A DNA stretch of 64,000 nt from Clostridia bacterium (lineage in GTDB: Bacteria > Bacillota > Clostridia > Oscillospirales > Acutalibacteraceae): contig JAKSQK010000003.1 of NCBI GenBank assembly GCA_024404145.1, positions 41,086-105,085 on the forward strand. Direction: 5' to 3'. This document shows positions 33,980 through 42,561 of this stretch, piece by piece. The notes beneath the pieces were generated by a model. It did no database searches. It was given only the letters and a program-made list of their open reading frames with translations, and was not told the origin of the DNA. The number at the start of each line of letters is the position of its first letter. Position 1 is the stretch's first letter. A program made the position numbers and the translations under genes.

Positions 33980-35089
33980 TTATTTAGAAAGAACTTTTTT
34001 AGTTGTAACAGCAATACCTGCGAGGCAGAATACAGAAATTATGGCAACTAAAAGGATGGAAGAATCATTAGTCTTCGGAGAAGTTGTCTTGCCGTTATAG
34101 TTACCGCAAATTACCAAGTCGCCGTAGGGGATAATGGTAATCTGTTTCTGCTTCAAGAGGGTTTCAAGCGAAGTGCCTGTTTTCTTTATATACTGTTCGA
34201 GAGTAAAGTCCTTGCCAAGTTCTTTTTCGAGCTTCTTGTCGTTGATAACGAGCTTGTAATGAACATTTTCTTTAGCTTCGGAATAAACTTTCTTATTCTG
34301 CTTGTTATAGGTTATAACATAAATAGACCAGCTGTTGAACTTGCCCATAGAACTTTTAGCTTTAACTGTAAGACGGTTCTTGCTGTCATACCAGCTGATA
34401 TGAGAATTGTTATTTTCCCATTTACCGCTGTTTTCGCCGCCGTCGATACCTTCGCCGCTTACAACTTTAATGTCGTATTTTCCGTTATCGTCGGTATCAT
34501 ATTCGCCGTCTAAAAGGGGAACATATACAGCGCCGACAATAAGGTCGCTTGTGGGTTTAAGAACGATTTTATCGGACTTCATATTACCCGAAACGAAATC
34601 ATAATCGCCGACAATCCACCATTCTCTGAAAGCATTATCGGTCTTTTCAAAAGTAATTTCAGCAGTTTCACCGGCTTTAACCGTTATATGACCGCCTTTT
34701 TTAACGCCGTCAACATTATAACAGGTAATGTCATAATTCTTGTCGGTTGACGGTTTTTCTTCCTGCTTTTTGAAATTGGCTTTGATAACGATATCGGAAA
34801 GGGGCTTTATTGTAATTGTTTCGGTTTTTGAATTACCTTTTACAATTTCATATTTTCCGTCGATATTCCAACCTGTGAAAGTTCCGTTTGCCGTATCAGC
34901 AGAAACTGAAATTGTTTTTCCTTTCAAAACGGTAGTTTCAGTTCCGTCCTTAGCGCCTTTAACACCGTAAACGGTAACATTGTAGCTTTCGGGATTTTCA
35001 GGGCTTAATACAAAGTCCTTAGCCATAACGGGAATGGATATCGATAATAAAACTAAAACAGCCAAAATTATCGAAGCGATTTTTTTCAT
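33980..35089 (-). CDS. Repeat-containing surface protein with unusual sorting signal
   Basis: A 369-residue exported protein. Signal peptide (about 1-24, ending near PVMAKD), then three related beta-rich repeats of roughly 75 residues: the first two begin YNVTVYGVKG and YDITCYNVDG and carry FTGWNIDGKYEIVKGN and FREWWIVGDYDFVSGN, and a more divergent third begins YDIKVVSGEG. The C-terminus has SPKTND, a hydrophobic helix and a Lys-rich tail, so it looks like a cell-wall sorting signal, but with S/N in place of the LPxTG Leu/Gly. A class B sortase is encoded at 57.8 kb. Binding partner unknown. Confidence 0.8.
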   Translation of the reverse strand: MKKIASIILAVLVLLSISIPVMAKDFVLSPENPESYNVTVYGVKGAKDGTETTVLKGKTISVSADTANGTFTGWNIDGKYEIVKGNSKTETITIKPLSDIVIKANFKKQEEKPSTDKNYDITCYNVDGVKKGGHITVKAGETAEITFEKTDNAFREWWIVGDYDFVSGNMKSDKIVLKPTSDLIVGAVYVPLLDGEYDTDDNGKYDIKVVSGEGIDGGENSGKWENNNSHISWYDSKNRLTVKAKSSMGKFNSWSIYVITYNKQNKKVYSEAKENVHYKLVINDKKLEKELGKDFTLEQYIKKTGTSLETLLKQKQITIIPYGDLVICGNYNGKTTSPKTNDSSILLVAIISVFCLAGIAVTTKKVLSK

Positions 35090-35197
35090 ATTGAAAACCT
35101 CCTATGAAAGACAAAATATGCAAAAAACAATTTATACAAATGTATTATAACATTTATATTTCGAAAAGTAAAGTGTTTTTTTGATAAATATAATTCT

Positions 35198-35225
35198 TGA
35201 TTATAACTGCAAATTATGATAAAAT
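35198..35225 (+). promoter_or_regulatory. Putative sigma-A promoter of prfC operon
   Basis: TTGATT at 35198-35203 and TAAAAT at 35220-35225, spacer 16. Confidence 0.5.
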
Positions 35226-35261
35226 AACTTTGTATGAATTGTTGTTAAAGGAGACGCTCTT

Positions 35262-36851
35262 TTGGACTTAAAGAATGAAATCGGCAGACGGCGTACTTTT
35301 GCCATTATTTCGCACCCCGATGCCGGTAAAACAACCCTCACCGAAAAGTTATTATTATATGGCGGCGCCATAAATACGGCAGGTTCCGTTAAAGGAAAAG
35401 CCACCGCAAAACATGCCGTATCCGACTGGATGGAACTCGAAAAGCAGAGAGGTATTTCCATAACTTCTTCTGTAATGCAGTTTGAATACGAAGGATATTG
35501 TATAAATATACTTGACACTCCGGGACATCAGGATTTCTCGGAAGATACTTACAGAACGCTTATGGCGGCCGACAGCGTTGTAATGGTTATTGATGCCGCA
35601 AAGGGTATAGAACCGCAAACGAGAAAACTTTTCAAGGTTACCGCCCGTCGCCATATCCCGATTTTTACATTCATAAACAAACTCGACCGAGAGGCAAGGG
35701 ACCCTTTTGAACTTCTTGATGAACTCGAAAAAGAGTTCGGTATCGGAACATATCCCATAAACTGGCCTATCGGTTGCGGAGTTGATTTTAAGGGCGTTTA
35801 TGACCGAACGCAAAAGCAGATTATGGTTTTTAATGACCTTCATAGAGGTCAGGAGAAACTCAATGCCGTTGAATGCGATATAAACGATACCGAAAAAATG
35901 GACCGAATTATCGGCGAATATCAGCGAAAAGACCTTGTTGACCAGATAGAGTTGCTTGACGGCGCAAGTTTTGATTTTGATATCAATAAGGTTCATAAAG
36001 GCGAACTTACCCCCGTTTTCTTCGGTTCTGCGTTGACAAATTTCGGTGTTGAGCCGTTTCTTGAAAATTTCCTTAAAATGACCTTGCCGCCTCTTGCGAG
36101 AAATACGAGCGAGGGTGCCGTTGACCCGAATGAAGATAATTTTTCGGCTTTTGTTTTCAAGATTCAGGCGAATATGAATAAAGCGCATAGGGACAGAATG
36201 ACCTTTATGAGAATTTGCTCGGGAAAGTTTGAGCGGGATAAAGAATATTATCATGTTCAGGGCGGAAAAACCCTTCGCCTTTCCCAACCGCAACAACTTA
36301 TGGCTTCGGACCGACAGATAATCAACGAGGCGTATGCCGGTGATATAATCGGTGTTTTCGACCCCGGTATTTTTTCAATAGGCGATACGGTTTGTACTCA
36401 AAAGAGAAAGGTTAAGTTTGACGGTATTCCTACATTTGCTCCCGAACATTTTGCCATGATAGAGCAGGTTGACAGTCTTAAACGAAAGCAGTTTGTTAAG
36501 GGTGTTGAACAGATAGCGCAGGAGGGTGCCATTCAGATTTTCCATGAACCCGATACGGGAATGGAGAGGGTAATAGTAGGCGTTGTAGGCGTTTTGCAGT
36601 TTGAAGTTTTAGAATACCGACTGAAAAACGAATATAATGTTGATGTTATAAGAAATAATCTTCCGTTCCAGTTTATCCGCTGGATAAGAAATGAAAATAT
36701 CGAGGTTAAAAATTTGAATCTTACTTCCGATACGAAATGGGTTCAGGATTTTAAGGGAAATAACCTGCTTATCTTTACGGGCGAATGGAATATAAACTGG
36801 GCGCTCGAAAAGAACGAGGGTTTAATACTCGAAGATTTCAGCGAAAATTAA
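35262..36851 (+). CDS. prfC: Peptide chain release factor 3
   Basis: A 529-residue translational GTPase that removes RF1/RF2 from the ribosome after termination. G1 is SHPDAGKTTLTEKLL, G2 includes RGISITSSVM, G3 DTPGHQDFSEDTYRTL, G4 NKLDRE. The sequence RRRTFAIISHPDAG and the overall length mark RF3 rather than EF-G. The TTG start at 35262 is supported by AAAGGAG 10-15 nt upstream. It leads a string with trpS, the delta-prime gene and yaaT. Confidence 0.93.
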   Translation: MDLKNEIGRRRTFAIISHPDAGKTTLTEKLLLYGGAINTAGSVKGKATAKHAVSDWMELEKQRGISITSSVMQFEYEGYCINILDTPGHQDFSEDTYRTLMAADSVVMVIDAAKGIEPQTRKLFKVTARRHIPIFTFINKLDREARDPFELLDELEKEFGIGTYPINWPIGCGVDFKGVYDRTQKQIMVFNDLHRGQEKLNAVECDINDTEKMDRIIGEYQRKDLVDQIELLDGASFDFDINKVHKGELTPVFFGSALTNFGVEPFLENFLKMTLPPLARNTSEGAVDPNEDNFSAFVFKIQANMNKAHRDRMTFMRICSGKFERDKEYYHVQGGKTLRLSQPQQLMASDRQIINEAYAGDIIGVFDPGIFSIGDTVCTQKRKVKFDGIPTFAPEHFAMIEQVDSLKRKQFVKGVEQIAQEGAIQIFHEPDTGMERVIVGVVGVLQFEVLEYRLKNEYNVDVIRNNLPFQFIRWIRNENIEVKNLNLTSDTKWVQDFKGNNLLIFTGEWNINWALEKNEGLILEDFSEN

Positions 36852-36869
36852 GATATAAGAGGTATTGAT

Positions 36870-37871
36870 ATGTGCGAACAAAATGAAAAAAAGAAGGTTT
36901 TAAGTTGTATTCAGCCGAGCGGAATGTTAACGCTCGGAAATTATCTCGGTGCGCTTAAAAACTGGGTTTATATGCAAAACGAATTTGATTGCACTTTTGC
37001 CGTTGCGGACCTTCATGCCATAACCGTTCGTCAAGAACCGTCGAAACTCCGCTCTCAGATTTATTCGACCTATGCTTTGATGTTGGCGCTCGGTCTTGAC
37101 CCGAATAAGAGTACGCTTTTTATACAGTCGCAGGTTCCCGAACATTCGGCACTTTCTTGGATACTTTCCTGCAATACCCAGTTTGGCGAAATGGCGAGAA
37201 TGACGCAGTTTAAGGATAAATCGGCAAAACATGCCGATAACATCAATGTCGGACTTTTCTCTTATCCCGTTTTGATGGCGGCAGATATTTTGCTTTATAA
37301 GCCCGACTTTGTGCCGGTTGGCGCCGACCAAAAACAACATCTTGAAATTGCGCGTGATATAGCAGAGCGGTTTAATCGAATTTACGGCGATGTTTTTACC
37401 GTTCCCGAGGCATACATACCGAAAACGGGTGCCAGAGTTATGTCGCTTCAAGACCCCGAAAAGAAAATGTCCAAATCGGACGAAAATGCCAATTCATGGG
37501 TTGCAATTCTTGATGATAGGGATACTGTTATCCGAAAATTCAAAAGGGCGGTAACCGATAGCGGAAGCGGAATTTACCTAAGCGATGATAAAAAGGGCAT
37601 TTCAAATCTTATGACAATTTACGGCGCTGTAACAGGCAAGTCTTATGACGAAATTACAAAGGAATTTGAGGGCAAGGGCTACGGCGATTTTAAGTTGGCG
37701 GTAGGCGAAACCGTTGCCGATGAATTAGCGCCGATAAAGGCAAATTACGATAAAATTATTTCCGATAAAGCGGAACTCGAAAGACTGTTCAGAGAGGGAG
37801 CCGAAAAAGCCGAAAAAGTTGCAAGAAAAACCTATTTCAAAGCAATGAAAAAGGTCGGTTTTCTGTTATGA
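36870..37871 (+). CDS. trpS: Tryptophanyl-tRNA synthetase
   Basis: A 333-residue class I synthetase. The HIGH-type motif is in SGMLTLGNYLGAL (TLGN), the KMSKS loop is KKMSKSDEN, and Trp-pocket features VADLHAIT and DQKQHLEIARDIAERFN are present. AGAGGT precedes the ATG. No Trp T-box is seen; it sits 18 bp after prfC. Confidence 0.95.
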   Translation: MCEQNEKKKVLSCIQPSGMLTLGNYLGALKNWVYMQNEFDCTFAVADLHAITVRQEPSKLRSQIYSTYALMLALGLDPNKSTLFIQSQVPEHSALSWILSCNTQFGEMARMTQFKDKSAKHADNINVGLFSYPVLMAADILLYKPDFVPVGADQKQHLEIARDIAERFNRIYGDVFTVPEAYIPKTGARVMSLQDPEKKMSKSDENANSWVAILDDRDTVIRKFKRAVTDSGSGIYLSDDKKGISNLMTIYGAVTGKSYDEITKEFEGKGYGDFKLAVGETVADELAPIKANYDKIISDKAELERLFREGAEKAEKVARKTYFKAMKKVGFLL

Positions 37872-38668
37872 TGGCGGAAAATTCGGCTTTCGGGAATATA
37901 AAAGCGATAGTAAAGTCGGGCAGAATACCGCATTCCTTTATGATAGAGGGCGGAAGTTTTGATGAGCGGTTAGATTATGCTCTTTATTTGGCAAAGGCGA
38001 TAGTTTGTACGGGTGAAAATAAACCCTGCGGTAACTGCCGTCAATGTCAGATTACCGATTCGGGCTCGAATGTTGATATTGCTTTTTTAGAGCCGGAGGA
38101 TAAAAAGAAATTTATTTCGGTAGGGCAGATAAGAAATTTAAGAAACGATGCTTTTGTTTTGCCCCATTCAGCCGAAAAAAAGGTTTATATCATAAAAAAT
38201 GCCGAACTGATGAATGAACAGGCGCAAAACGCTTTCTTAAAGATTTTGGAAGAACCGCCTAAAAGTGTTGTTTTTATATTGCTTACCGAGAGCAGAACTC
38301 TTCAACTTGAAACGGTTGTTTCGAGATGCAGTATATTTACACTTTCGGGGCAAACGGCAGAAGAAGGCAAGTTTGCAGAAGATGCAAAAGCGGTTTTGCA
38401 ACTGCTTTTTGATGGAAAAAACTATGAGCTTTTGAAACTGTTTAAGCCATACGAAAAGGATAGACTTAAAGCCGAAAAACTTTTCAAAGCACTTAAACAA
38501 GAATGTGTTAAAAATGCCGCCGATACGGCTCTTTCAAACTATCGGAGAAAAACAGTTTCCGAAATTTTCGAAGAAACCGAAAAATATATAGGACTTATAA
38601 AAAACAATATCAATATGTCCCTGCTTTTTTCGGCTGTTGTTTGTAAATTCGGAAGTTTAATAAAATAA
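37868..38668 (+). CDS. holB: DNA polymerase III delta-prime subunit
   Basis: A 266-residue clamp-loader AAA+ subunit. The P-loop is degenerate (HSFMIEGGSFDERL), a zinc module with CGNCRQCQ lies near residue 55, and the motif FLKILEEPPKSVVFILLT with VVSRCSIF (SRC) is typical. The start overlaps the trpS stop. It helps load the sliding clamp during replication. YaaT downstream is the common Firmicute neighbour. Confidence 0.9.
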   Translation: MMAENSAFGNIKAIVKSGRIPHSFMIEGGSFDERLDYALYLAKAIVCTGENKPCGNCRQCQITDSGSNVDIAFLEPEDKKKFISVGQIRNLRNDAFVLPHSAEKKVYIIKNAELMNEQAQNAFLKILEEPPKSVVFILLTESRTLQLETVVSRCSIFTLSGQTAEEGKFAEDAKAVLQLLFDGKNYELLKLFKPYEKDRLKAEKLFKALKQECVKNAADTALSNYRRKTVSEIFEETEKYIGLIKNNINMSLLFSAVVCKFGSLIK

Positions 38669-38678
38669 GAGGTGGATT

Positions 38679-39518
38679 ATGACAAAGGTTATATCCGTTA
38701 AATTTACCGAGGGCGGAAGAAGTTATTATTTTAAGCCCTTAAACGAGGAATTGTCAGTTGGAGATGCTGTCATTGTCGATACGGCTTCGGGTCTTGCCAT
38801 GGGCAAGGTTTCGGCGAAGGTTAAGGAAGTTAAAGACGAAGAAATAATTTCTCCGCTTAAAAAGGTAATAAGAATTGCAAGTAAAAAAGACATTGAAATG
38901 GCGGAAGATAATAAGAAAAAAGAGCCGAAAGCTTTCGAAGTTTGCGCCCAGAAAATTGTCGACCGAGACCTTGAAATGAAACTTGTTGATGTTGAATATT
39001 CTTTCGACGGCTCAAAGATAACATTTTTCTTTACTGCCGACGGCAGAATAGATTTCAGAGAACTCGTAAAGGACCTTGCCGCCGTTTTTCATACGAGAAT
39101 TGAGCTTCGCCAAATAGGTGTAAGAGATGAAGCGAGAATGCTCGGCGGTCTCGGAATATGCGGTTTTCCGTACTGTTGCAAACAATTTCTTGATGATTTT
39201 CAGCCCGTTTCTATTAAGATGGCAAAAGAGCAGGGGCTTTCTCTTAACCCGACCAAAATTTCAGGCAGCTGCGGAAGACTTATGTGCTGTCTTAAATATG
39301 AGCAGGATTCGTATGAGCATCTTATGAAAATAACTCCGAGTGTCGGCTCAACCGTTAAAACAAGCGAAGGTCTTTGTACCGTTACCGATGTAAATATGAT
39401 AACCGGCAACCTTATCGTTAAACCGAAAAGTGAAGACGGTATCCCGTTCAAGGTAAATAGAAAAGATGTTAAAATAATTTCGGCAAGAAAAAAGCAACCC
39501 GAAGAAGACGAAGAATAA
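38679..39518 (+). CDS. ricT: PSP1-domain protein YaaT/RicT
   Basis: A 279-residue member of the PSP1 family that in Bacillus forms the RicAFT (Y-) complex controlling mRNA maturation through RNase Y, and sporulation. Cysteines in GICGFPYCCKQFLDD and GSCGRLMCCLKYE match the residues that coordinate iron-sulfur clusters in RicT. The central RIELRQIGVRDEARMLGG is diagnostic. No ricA or ricF is seen nearby. It ends the prfC gene string. Confidence 0.9.
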   Translation: MTKVISVKFTEGGRSYYFKPLNEELSVGDAVIVDTASGLAMGKVSAKVKEVKDEEIISPLKKVIRIASKKDIEMAEDNKKKEPKAFEVCAQKIVDRDLEMKLVDVEYSFDGSKITFFFTADGRIDFRELVKDLAAVFHTRIELRQIGVRDEARMLGGLGICGFPYCCKQFLDDFQPVSIKMAKEQGLSLNPTKISGSCGRLMCCLKYEQDSYEHLMKITPSVGSTVKTSEGLCTVTDVNMITGNLIVKPKSEDGIPFKVNRKDVKIISARKKQPEEDEE

Positions 39519-39528
39519 ATTTTTCCAC

Positions 39529-39557
39529 TTGCTTTTTTGCTTGTTTGTTGTTAAAAT
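39529..39557 (+). promoter_or_regulatory. Sigma-A promoter of the ferredoxin gene
   Basis: TTGCTT at 39529-39534 and TAAAAT at 39552-39557, spacer 17. Confidence 0.55.
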
Positions 39558-39612
39558 GTGTTTGTATTAAAGGGTTAAACCTTTTTGCATTTTATGTATG
39601 GAGGTGTTTTTA

Positions 39613-39783
39613 ATGGCTTTTAAGATTTCAGATGCTTGTATCAGTTGCGGTGCTTGTGCCGGCGGATGTCCTTGCGATGCTATTGCAGAGGGTGCTGCTC
39701 ACTACGAAATTGATGCTGAAAAGTGTTGCTCATGCGGTGCCTGTGCGGCAGGTTGTCCCGTTGAGGCAATAAGCGAAGACTAA
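39613..39783 (+). CDS. 2[4Fe-4S] ferredoxin
   Basis: A 56-residue clostridial-type ferredoxin with two CxxCxxCxxxC clusters (CISCGACAGGCP and CCSCGACAAGCP). It is monocistronic with its own promoter, strong GGAGG site and terminator, as expected for an abundant electron carrier. It could be the redox partner of the 2-oxoacid oxidoreductase at 7-9 kb, but no link beyond the general role is visible. The ATG at 39613 gives the usual MAFKI start. Confidence 0.93.
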   Translation: MAFKISDACISCGACAGGCPCDAIAEGAAHYEIDAEKCCSCGACAAGCPVEAISED

Positions 39784-39793
39784 TTTTAGTTTT

Positions 39794-39822
39794 ATGGCGG
39801 ACTTTTGTCCGCCGTTTTTTTA
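39794..39822 (+). terminator. Terminator after the ferredoxin gene
   Basis: Stem GGCGGA / TCCGCC followed by a T-run. Confidence 0.85.
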
Positions 39823-39839
39823 TTTGAATGCTTCGGTAT
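39823..39839. repeat. Single arm of a dispersed inverted-repeat element
   Basis: TTTGAATGCTTCGGTAT, identical to the right arm of the element at 41938-41995. Confidence 0.7.
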
Positions 39840-39853
39840 GCCAAAACAAAAAG

Positions 39854-39888
39854 AAAAGCCCCTCAAACCTTCGTTTGAGGGGCTTTTG
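39854..39888 (-). terminator. Terminator of the tRNA-Met-Glu-Leu operon
   Basis: Stem AAGCCCCTCAAAC / GTTTGAGGGGCTT just after the encoded CCA of tRNA-Leu, followed on the minus strand by a T-rich tract. Confidence 0.85.
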
Positions 39889-39972
39889 GTGCCGGTGATC
39901 GGACTTGAACCGATACGCCATCGCTGACAACAGATTTTGAGTCTGTCGCGTCTGCCATTCCGCCACACCGGC
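39888..39972 (-). tRNA. tRNA-Leu (anticodon CAA)
   Basis: Class II tRNA with a long variable arm: acceptor GCCGGTG / CACCGGC, anticodon stem ACAGA / TCTGT with loop CTCAAAA giving CAA (reads UUG), T-loop TTCAAGT, encoded CCA. Confidence 0.95.
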
Positions 39973-40031
39973 AAATGAAAATGTTATCACCTAAAAATAT
40001 ATGGGCCGCAATAAATGCGACCCATATAAAG

Positions 40032-40107
40032 TGGTGACCCGGACGAGATTCGAACTCGTGTTACCGCCGTGAAAGGGCGGTGTCTTAGGCCACTTGACCA
40101 CCGGGCC
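40032..40107 (-). tRNA. tRNA-Glu (anticodon TTC)
   Basis: Acceptor GGCCCGG / CCGGGTC, anticodon stem CCGCC / GGCGG with loop CTTTCAC giving TTC, T-arm with GTTCGAATC, encoded CCA. Confidence 0.95.
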
Positions 40108-40110
40108 GTT

Positions 40111-40187
40111 TGGTGGCTGTAATTGGACTTGAACCAATGACACTGCGGGTATGAACCGCATGCTCTAGCCAACTGAGCTATACAGCC
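40111..40187 (-). tRNA. tRNA-Met, elongator (anticodon CAT)
   Basis: Acceptor GGCTGTA / TACAGCC, D-arm GCTCAGTTGGCTAGAGC, anticodon stem TGCGG / CCGCA with loop TTCATAC, encoded CCA. The TTCATAC loop resembles Bacillus elongator Met rather than Ile2. Initiator features (three G-C pairs in the anticodon stem) are absent. Confidence 0.85.
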
Positions 40188-40220
40188 AAATAGCCGTATT
40201 TGCCTTACGGCGACTTAGTT

Positions 40221-40249
40221 ATTATATATTTTTTATAACTGTTTGTCAA
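40221..40249 (-). promoter_or_regulatory. Strong promoter of the tRNA operon
   Basis: On the minus strand TTGACA (40244-40249), 17-base spacer and TATAAT (40221-40226), both perfect consensus. The remaining bases to 40407 hold no gene. Confidence 0.85.
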
Positions 40250-40407
40250 GTAAAACTTTCAAAATATGAATCATTAAAATTTTATGCTGTTGCTATCAGG
40301 GAAAACAACGGCTAAAACCCCATATCGGCAAACATATTTTTATGTATATTATTTTTGGGTTTTGAATATCATTTAGTAAAACAAAATAATATTTTGGAGT
40401 GGGCTAA

Positions 40408-41922
40408 ATGGAACAGAATATTTTGAAATCAAGCATAAAAACGCAGGAAATAGTATTTAAGGAAACAGTTGAGCAAAGCATTGATACCGACTATACTCTG
40501 CCCGACTATTGCAAAGATATAGAGAGAGTTCTTAAATGCAAAGCGGTTCCGAGAGTATCCTTAAAAGCGATAGACGGCAATAAAGTTACGATAGACGGGA
40601 ATGTTCACATAACGGTTTATTACTGTGATGAAGAAGGACAGGTGAATTCCTATTATCAGAACTACCCGTTTGAAAAGGTCAAAGACCTCGAAAAAGAAAT
40701 GGCAGATGCCGTTTTGGAGGTTGTTCCGAAATGCGAATATATAAATTGCAGGGCGGTAACAAACCGAAAAATTGATATCCACGGCGCAGTAGCGCTAAAA
40801 ATTTCGGTAAAGCAGAACAAAACCACCGAAATAATATCGGATATCGACGATGCGCAAATTGAGATTTTGCGTGGAACGGCACCGGCAACTACACCGACGG
40901 GATTTGCCGAAAAATATCTCATAATTGAAGAGGATACCGAAATATCATCGGAGAAAAATGCCCAGAAAATTTTGGGATTTGATGCCGAATCCTATGTTCG
41001 GGAAACAAAAATCATAAGCGGAAAAGCCCTTGTAAAGGGAGAAATGAATATTAAAATTAAATATTTTGCAGAGGGCAACATAAATTGTTTTAATACGAGC
41101 ATTCCGTTTAGTCAGGTTCTTGATATCGAAACGGTTGGAGATACCTGCGATGTTACGGCGAAATCTTGCGTTGCTTTTCTTGAAATTACTCCGAAAACCG
41201 ATTCAAACGGGAACTTTAATATATGTTTTATTAACGCAAAAATTCTCATATCCGCCAAAACCTACTGTAATAATGATATAGCGGTGATTTTTGATGCCTA
41301 TTCGAGAAAAACAAAATCGGAAATTTCGAGAGATAATGTTGAATTTCTTAAAATATACAAGCGCCTCTTCGAAACATTCAGTTGCAAAAAATCAATAAAT
41401 GTTGAGTCGGGAAGCATATCGGCGGTATTAGATAACTGGTGCGATGTTGTGATAACCGACAGCGGATTTTTCGATGATTCGTTAGTTGTAAGCGGAACGG
41501 TAACGGCGTCCTTCTTAATCGCAGATAAAGACGGTTTGGCTTCATATTTTGAAAAAACGATAGATTTTTCCTATAAATATCCCGTTGAAAACAGCAAAAA
41601 CAAAAAATGCGACCCGTCCGTTATGATTTCCTCTTGCGGTTATACGATAACTTCTAACGATTCATTAGAGGTACGGGCGCAGATAACGGTAAGCGGAGAT
41701 ATTTACGAGTCGTCGCAACTGCCCGTTGTAACAAAGGTTGAAAACGGCGAGGCGCCAAAAGAAAAACAGGATTGCGCTATGGTCGTTTACTTTGCAAAAA
41801 AAGACGAAAAAATTTGGGATATTGCCAAAAAGTACCTATCATCAATGGAAGAAATCAAGTCGATAAACGGCTTGGAAAACGAGTATTTTACCGAGGATAC
41901 GGCAGTTTTAATACCAATGTAA
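40408..41922 (+). CDS. SPOCS-domain and LysM spore protein
   Basis: A 504-residue protein with three SPOCS (DUF3794) domains, about residues 30-150, 170-290 and 340-440. Each begins with a segment like FKETVEQSIDTDYTLPDYCKD or KYLIIEEDTEI. A C-terminal LysM (about 455-504, VYFAKKDEKIWDIAKKYLSS) should bind peptidoglycan. Such proteins are part of the spore coat or cortex in Clostridia. It is monocistronic. The lack of a sigma-A promoter close to the start fits mother-cell control, though I could not identify a sigma-E or sigma-K site confidently. Confidence 0.85.
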   Translation: MEQNILKSSIKTQEIVFKETVEQSIDTDYTLPDYCKDIERVLKCKAVPRVSLKAIDGNKVTIDGNVHITVYYCDEEGQVNSYYQNYPFEKVKDLEKEMADAVLEVVPKCEYINCRAVTNRKIDIHGAVALKISVKQNKTTEIISDIDDAQIEILRGTAPATTPTGFAEKYLIIEEDTEISSEKNAQKILGFDAESYVRETKIISGKALVKGEMNIKIKYFAEGNINCFNTSIPFSQVLDIETVGDTCDVTAKSCVAFLEITPKTDSNGNFNICFINAKILISAKTYCNNDIAVIFDAYSRKTKSEISRDNVEFLKIYKRLFETFSCKKSINVESGSISAVLDNWCDVVITDSGFFDDSLVVSGTVTASFLIADKDGLASYFEKTIDFSYKYPVENSKNKKCDPSVMISSCGYTITSNDSLEVRAQITVSGDIYESSQLPVVTKVENGEAPKEKQDCAMVVYFAKKDEKIWDIAKKYLSSMEEIKSINGLENEYFTEDTAVLIPM

Positions 41923-41937
41923 TAACATATTAACCGC

Positions 41938-41995
41938 ATACCGAAGCATTCAAACCCGCCCTTTTGGGCGGGTTTGGGTTTGAATGCTTCGGTAT
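41938..41995. repeat. Short inverted-repeat element with 17-bp perfect ends
   Basis: ATACCGAAGCATTCAAA at 41938-41954 and its reverse complement at 41979-41995 flank an inner GC-rich stem (ACCCGCCC / GGGCGGGT). It can act as a terminator after the SPOCS gene. One arm recurs at 39823-39839 and the core at 50692-50719. Confidence 0.8.
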
Positions 41996-42020
41996 AATGT
42001 ATTAACTATGCGGTTTTTTC

Positions 42021-42049
42021 TTGAAATTTACAATATATTGTGTTATACT
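42021..42049 (+). promoter_or_regulatory. Sigma-A promoter of nrdR
   Basis: TTGAAA at 42021-42026 and TATACT at 42044-42049, spacer 17. Confidence 0.65.
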
Positions 42050-42088
42050 AAATTGAATACTTATATTGCTAAGATAGGTGGTATGATT

Positions 42089-42547
42089 ATGAAATGTCCG
42101 TTTTGCGCATACGAAGAAAGTAAGGTTATTGATTCAAGGCCTACCGATGAGGGAGAGAAAATCCGCAGAAGAAGAGAATGTCTTAATTGCGGAAAGCGTT
42201 TCACAACCTACGAGATGATTGAAAGTCTTCCGATTATTGTTATTAAAAGGGACCGTTCAAGAGAATCGTTTGTAAGAGAAAAACTTATGAACGGTATGCT
42301 CAGAGCGTGTGAAAAGCGCCCCGTATCTATCGAAACGCTTGAAAAAGCAATCGATGAAATCGAAGCATCAATCCAAAATTCGCTTGACCGAGAGGTTACA
42401 AGCGAAAAAATAGGTGAACTTGCTATGAATAAACTCAAAACGATAGACGAAGTTGCATATGTAAGATTTGCATCGGTTTACCGTCAGTTTAAGGATGTAA
42501 GCACCTTTATGGACGAGCTTTCAAAACTTATTAAAAACAGCAAATAA
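42089..42547 (+). CDS. nrdR: Transcriptional repressor NrdR
   Basis: A 152-residue repressor of ribonucleotide reductase genes. The N-terminal zinc ribbon is [17 protein letters not shown] with [10 protein letters not shown], and the ATP-cone domain follows ([20 protein letters not shown]). It binds NrdR boxes when loaded with dATP. The ATG at 42089 follows ATAGGTGG. No ribonucleotide reductase gene lies in the window. It is followed 14 bp later by gltX. Confidence 0.95.
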   Translation: MKCPFCAYEESKVIDSRPTDEGEKIRRRRECLNCGKRFTTYEMIESLPIIVIKRDRSRESFVREKLMNGMLRACEKRPVSIETLEKAIDEIEASIQNSLDREVTSEKIGELAMNKLKTIDEVAYVRFASVYRQFKDVSTFMDELSKLIKNSK

Positions 42548-42561
42548 ACGGAGATTTTTTA

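Noticed and set aside
33980..35089. Calling the surface-protein repeats a CRISPR or tandem DNA repeat
   Set aside because: The similarity is at the protein level, with diverged DNA. No short regular DNA repeats or spacers exist anywhere in the window.
35355..36296. Long 313-residue minus-strand frame
   Set aside because: It is fully antisense to prfC, has no ribosome site and its translation looks like shadow sequence.
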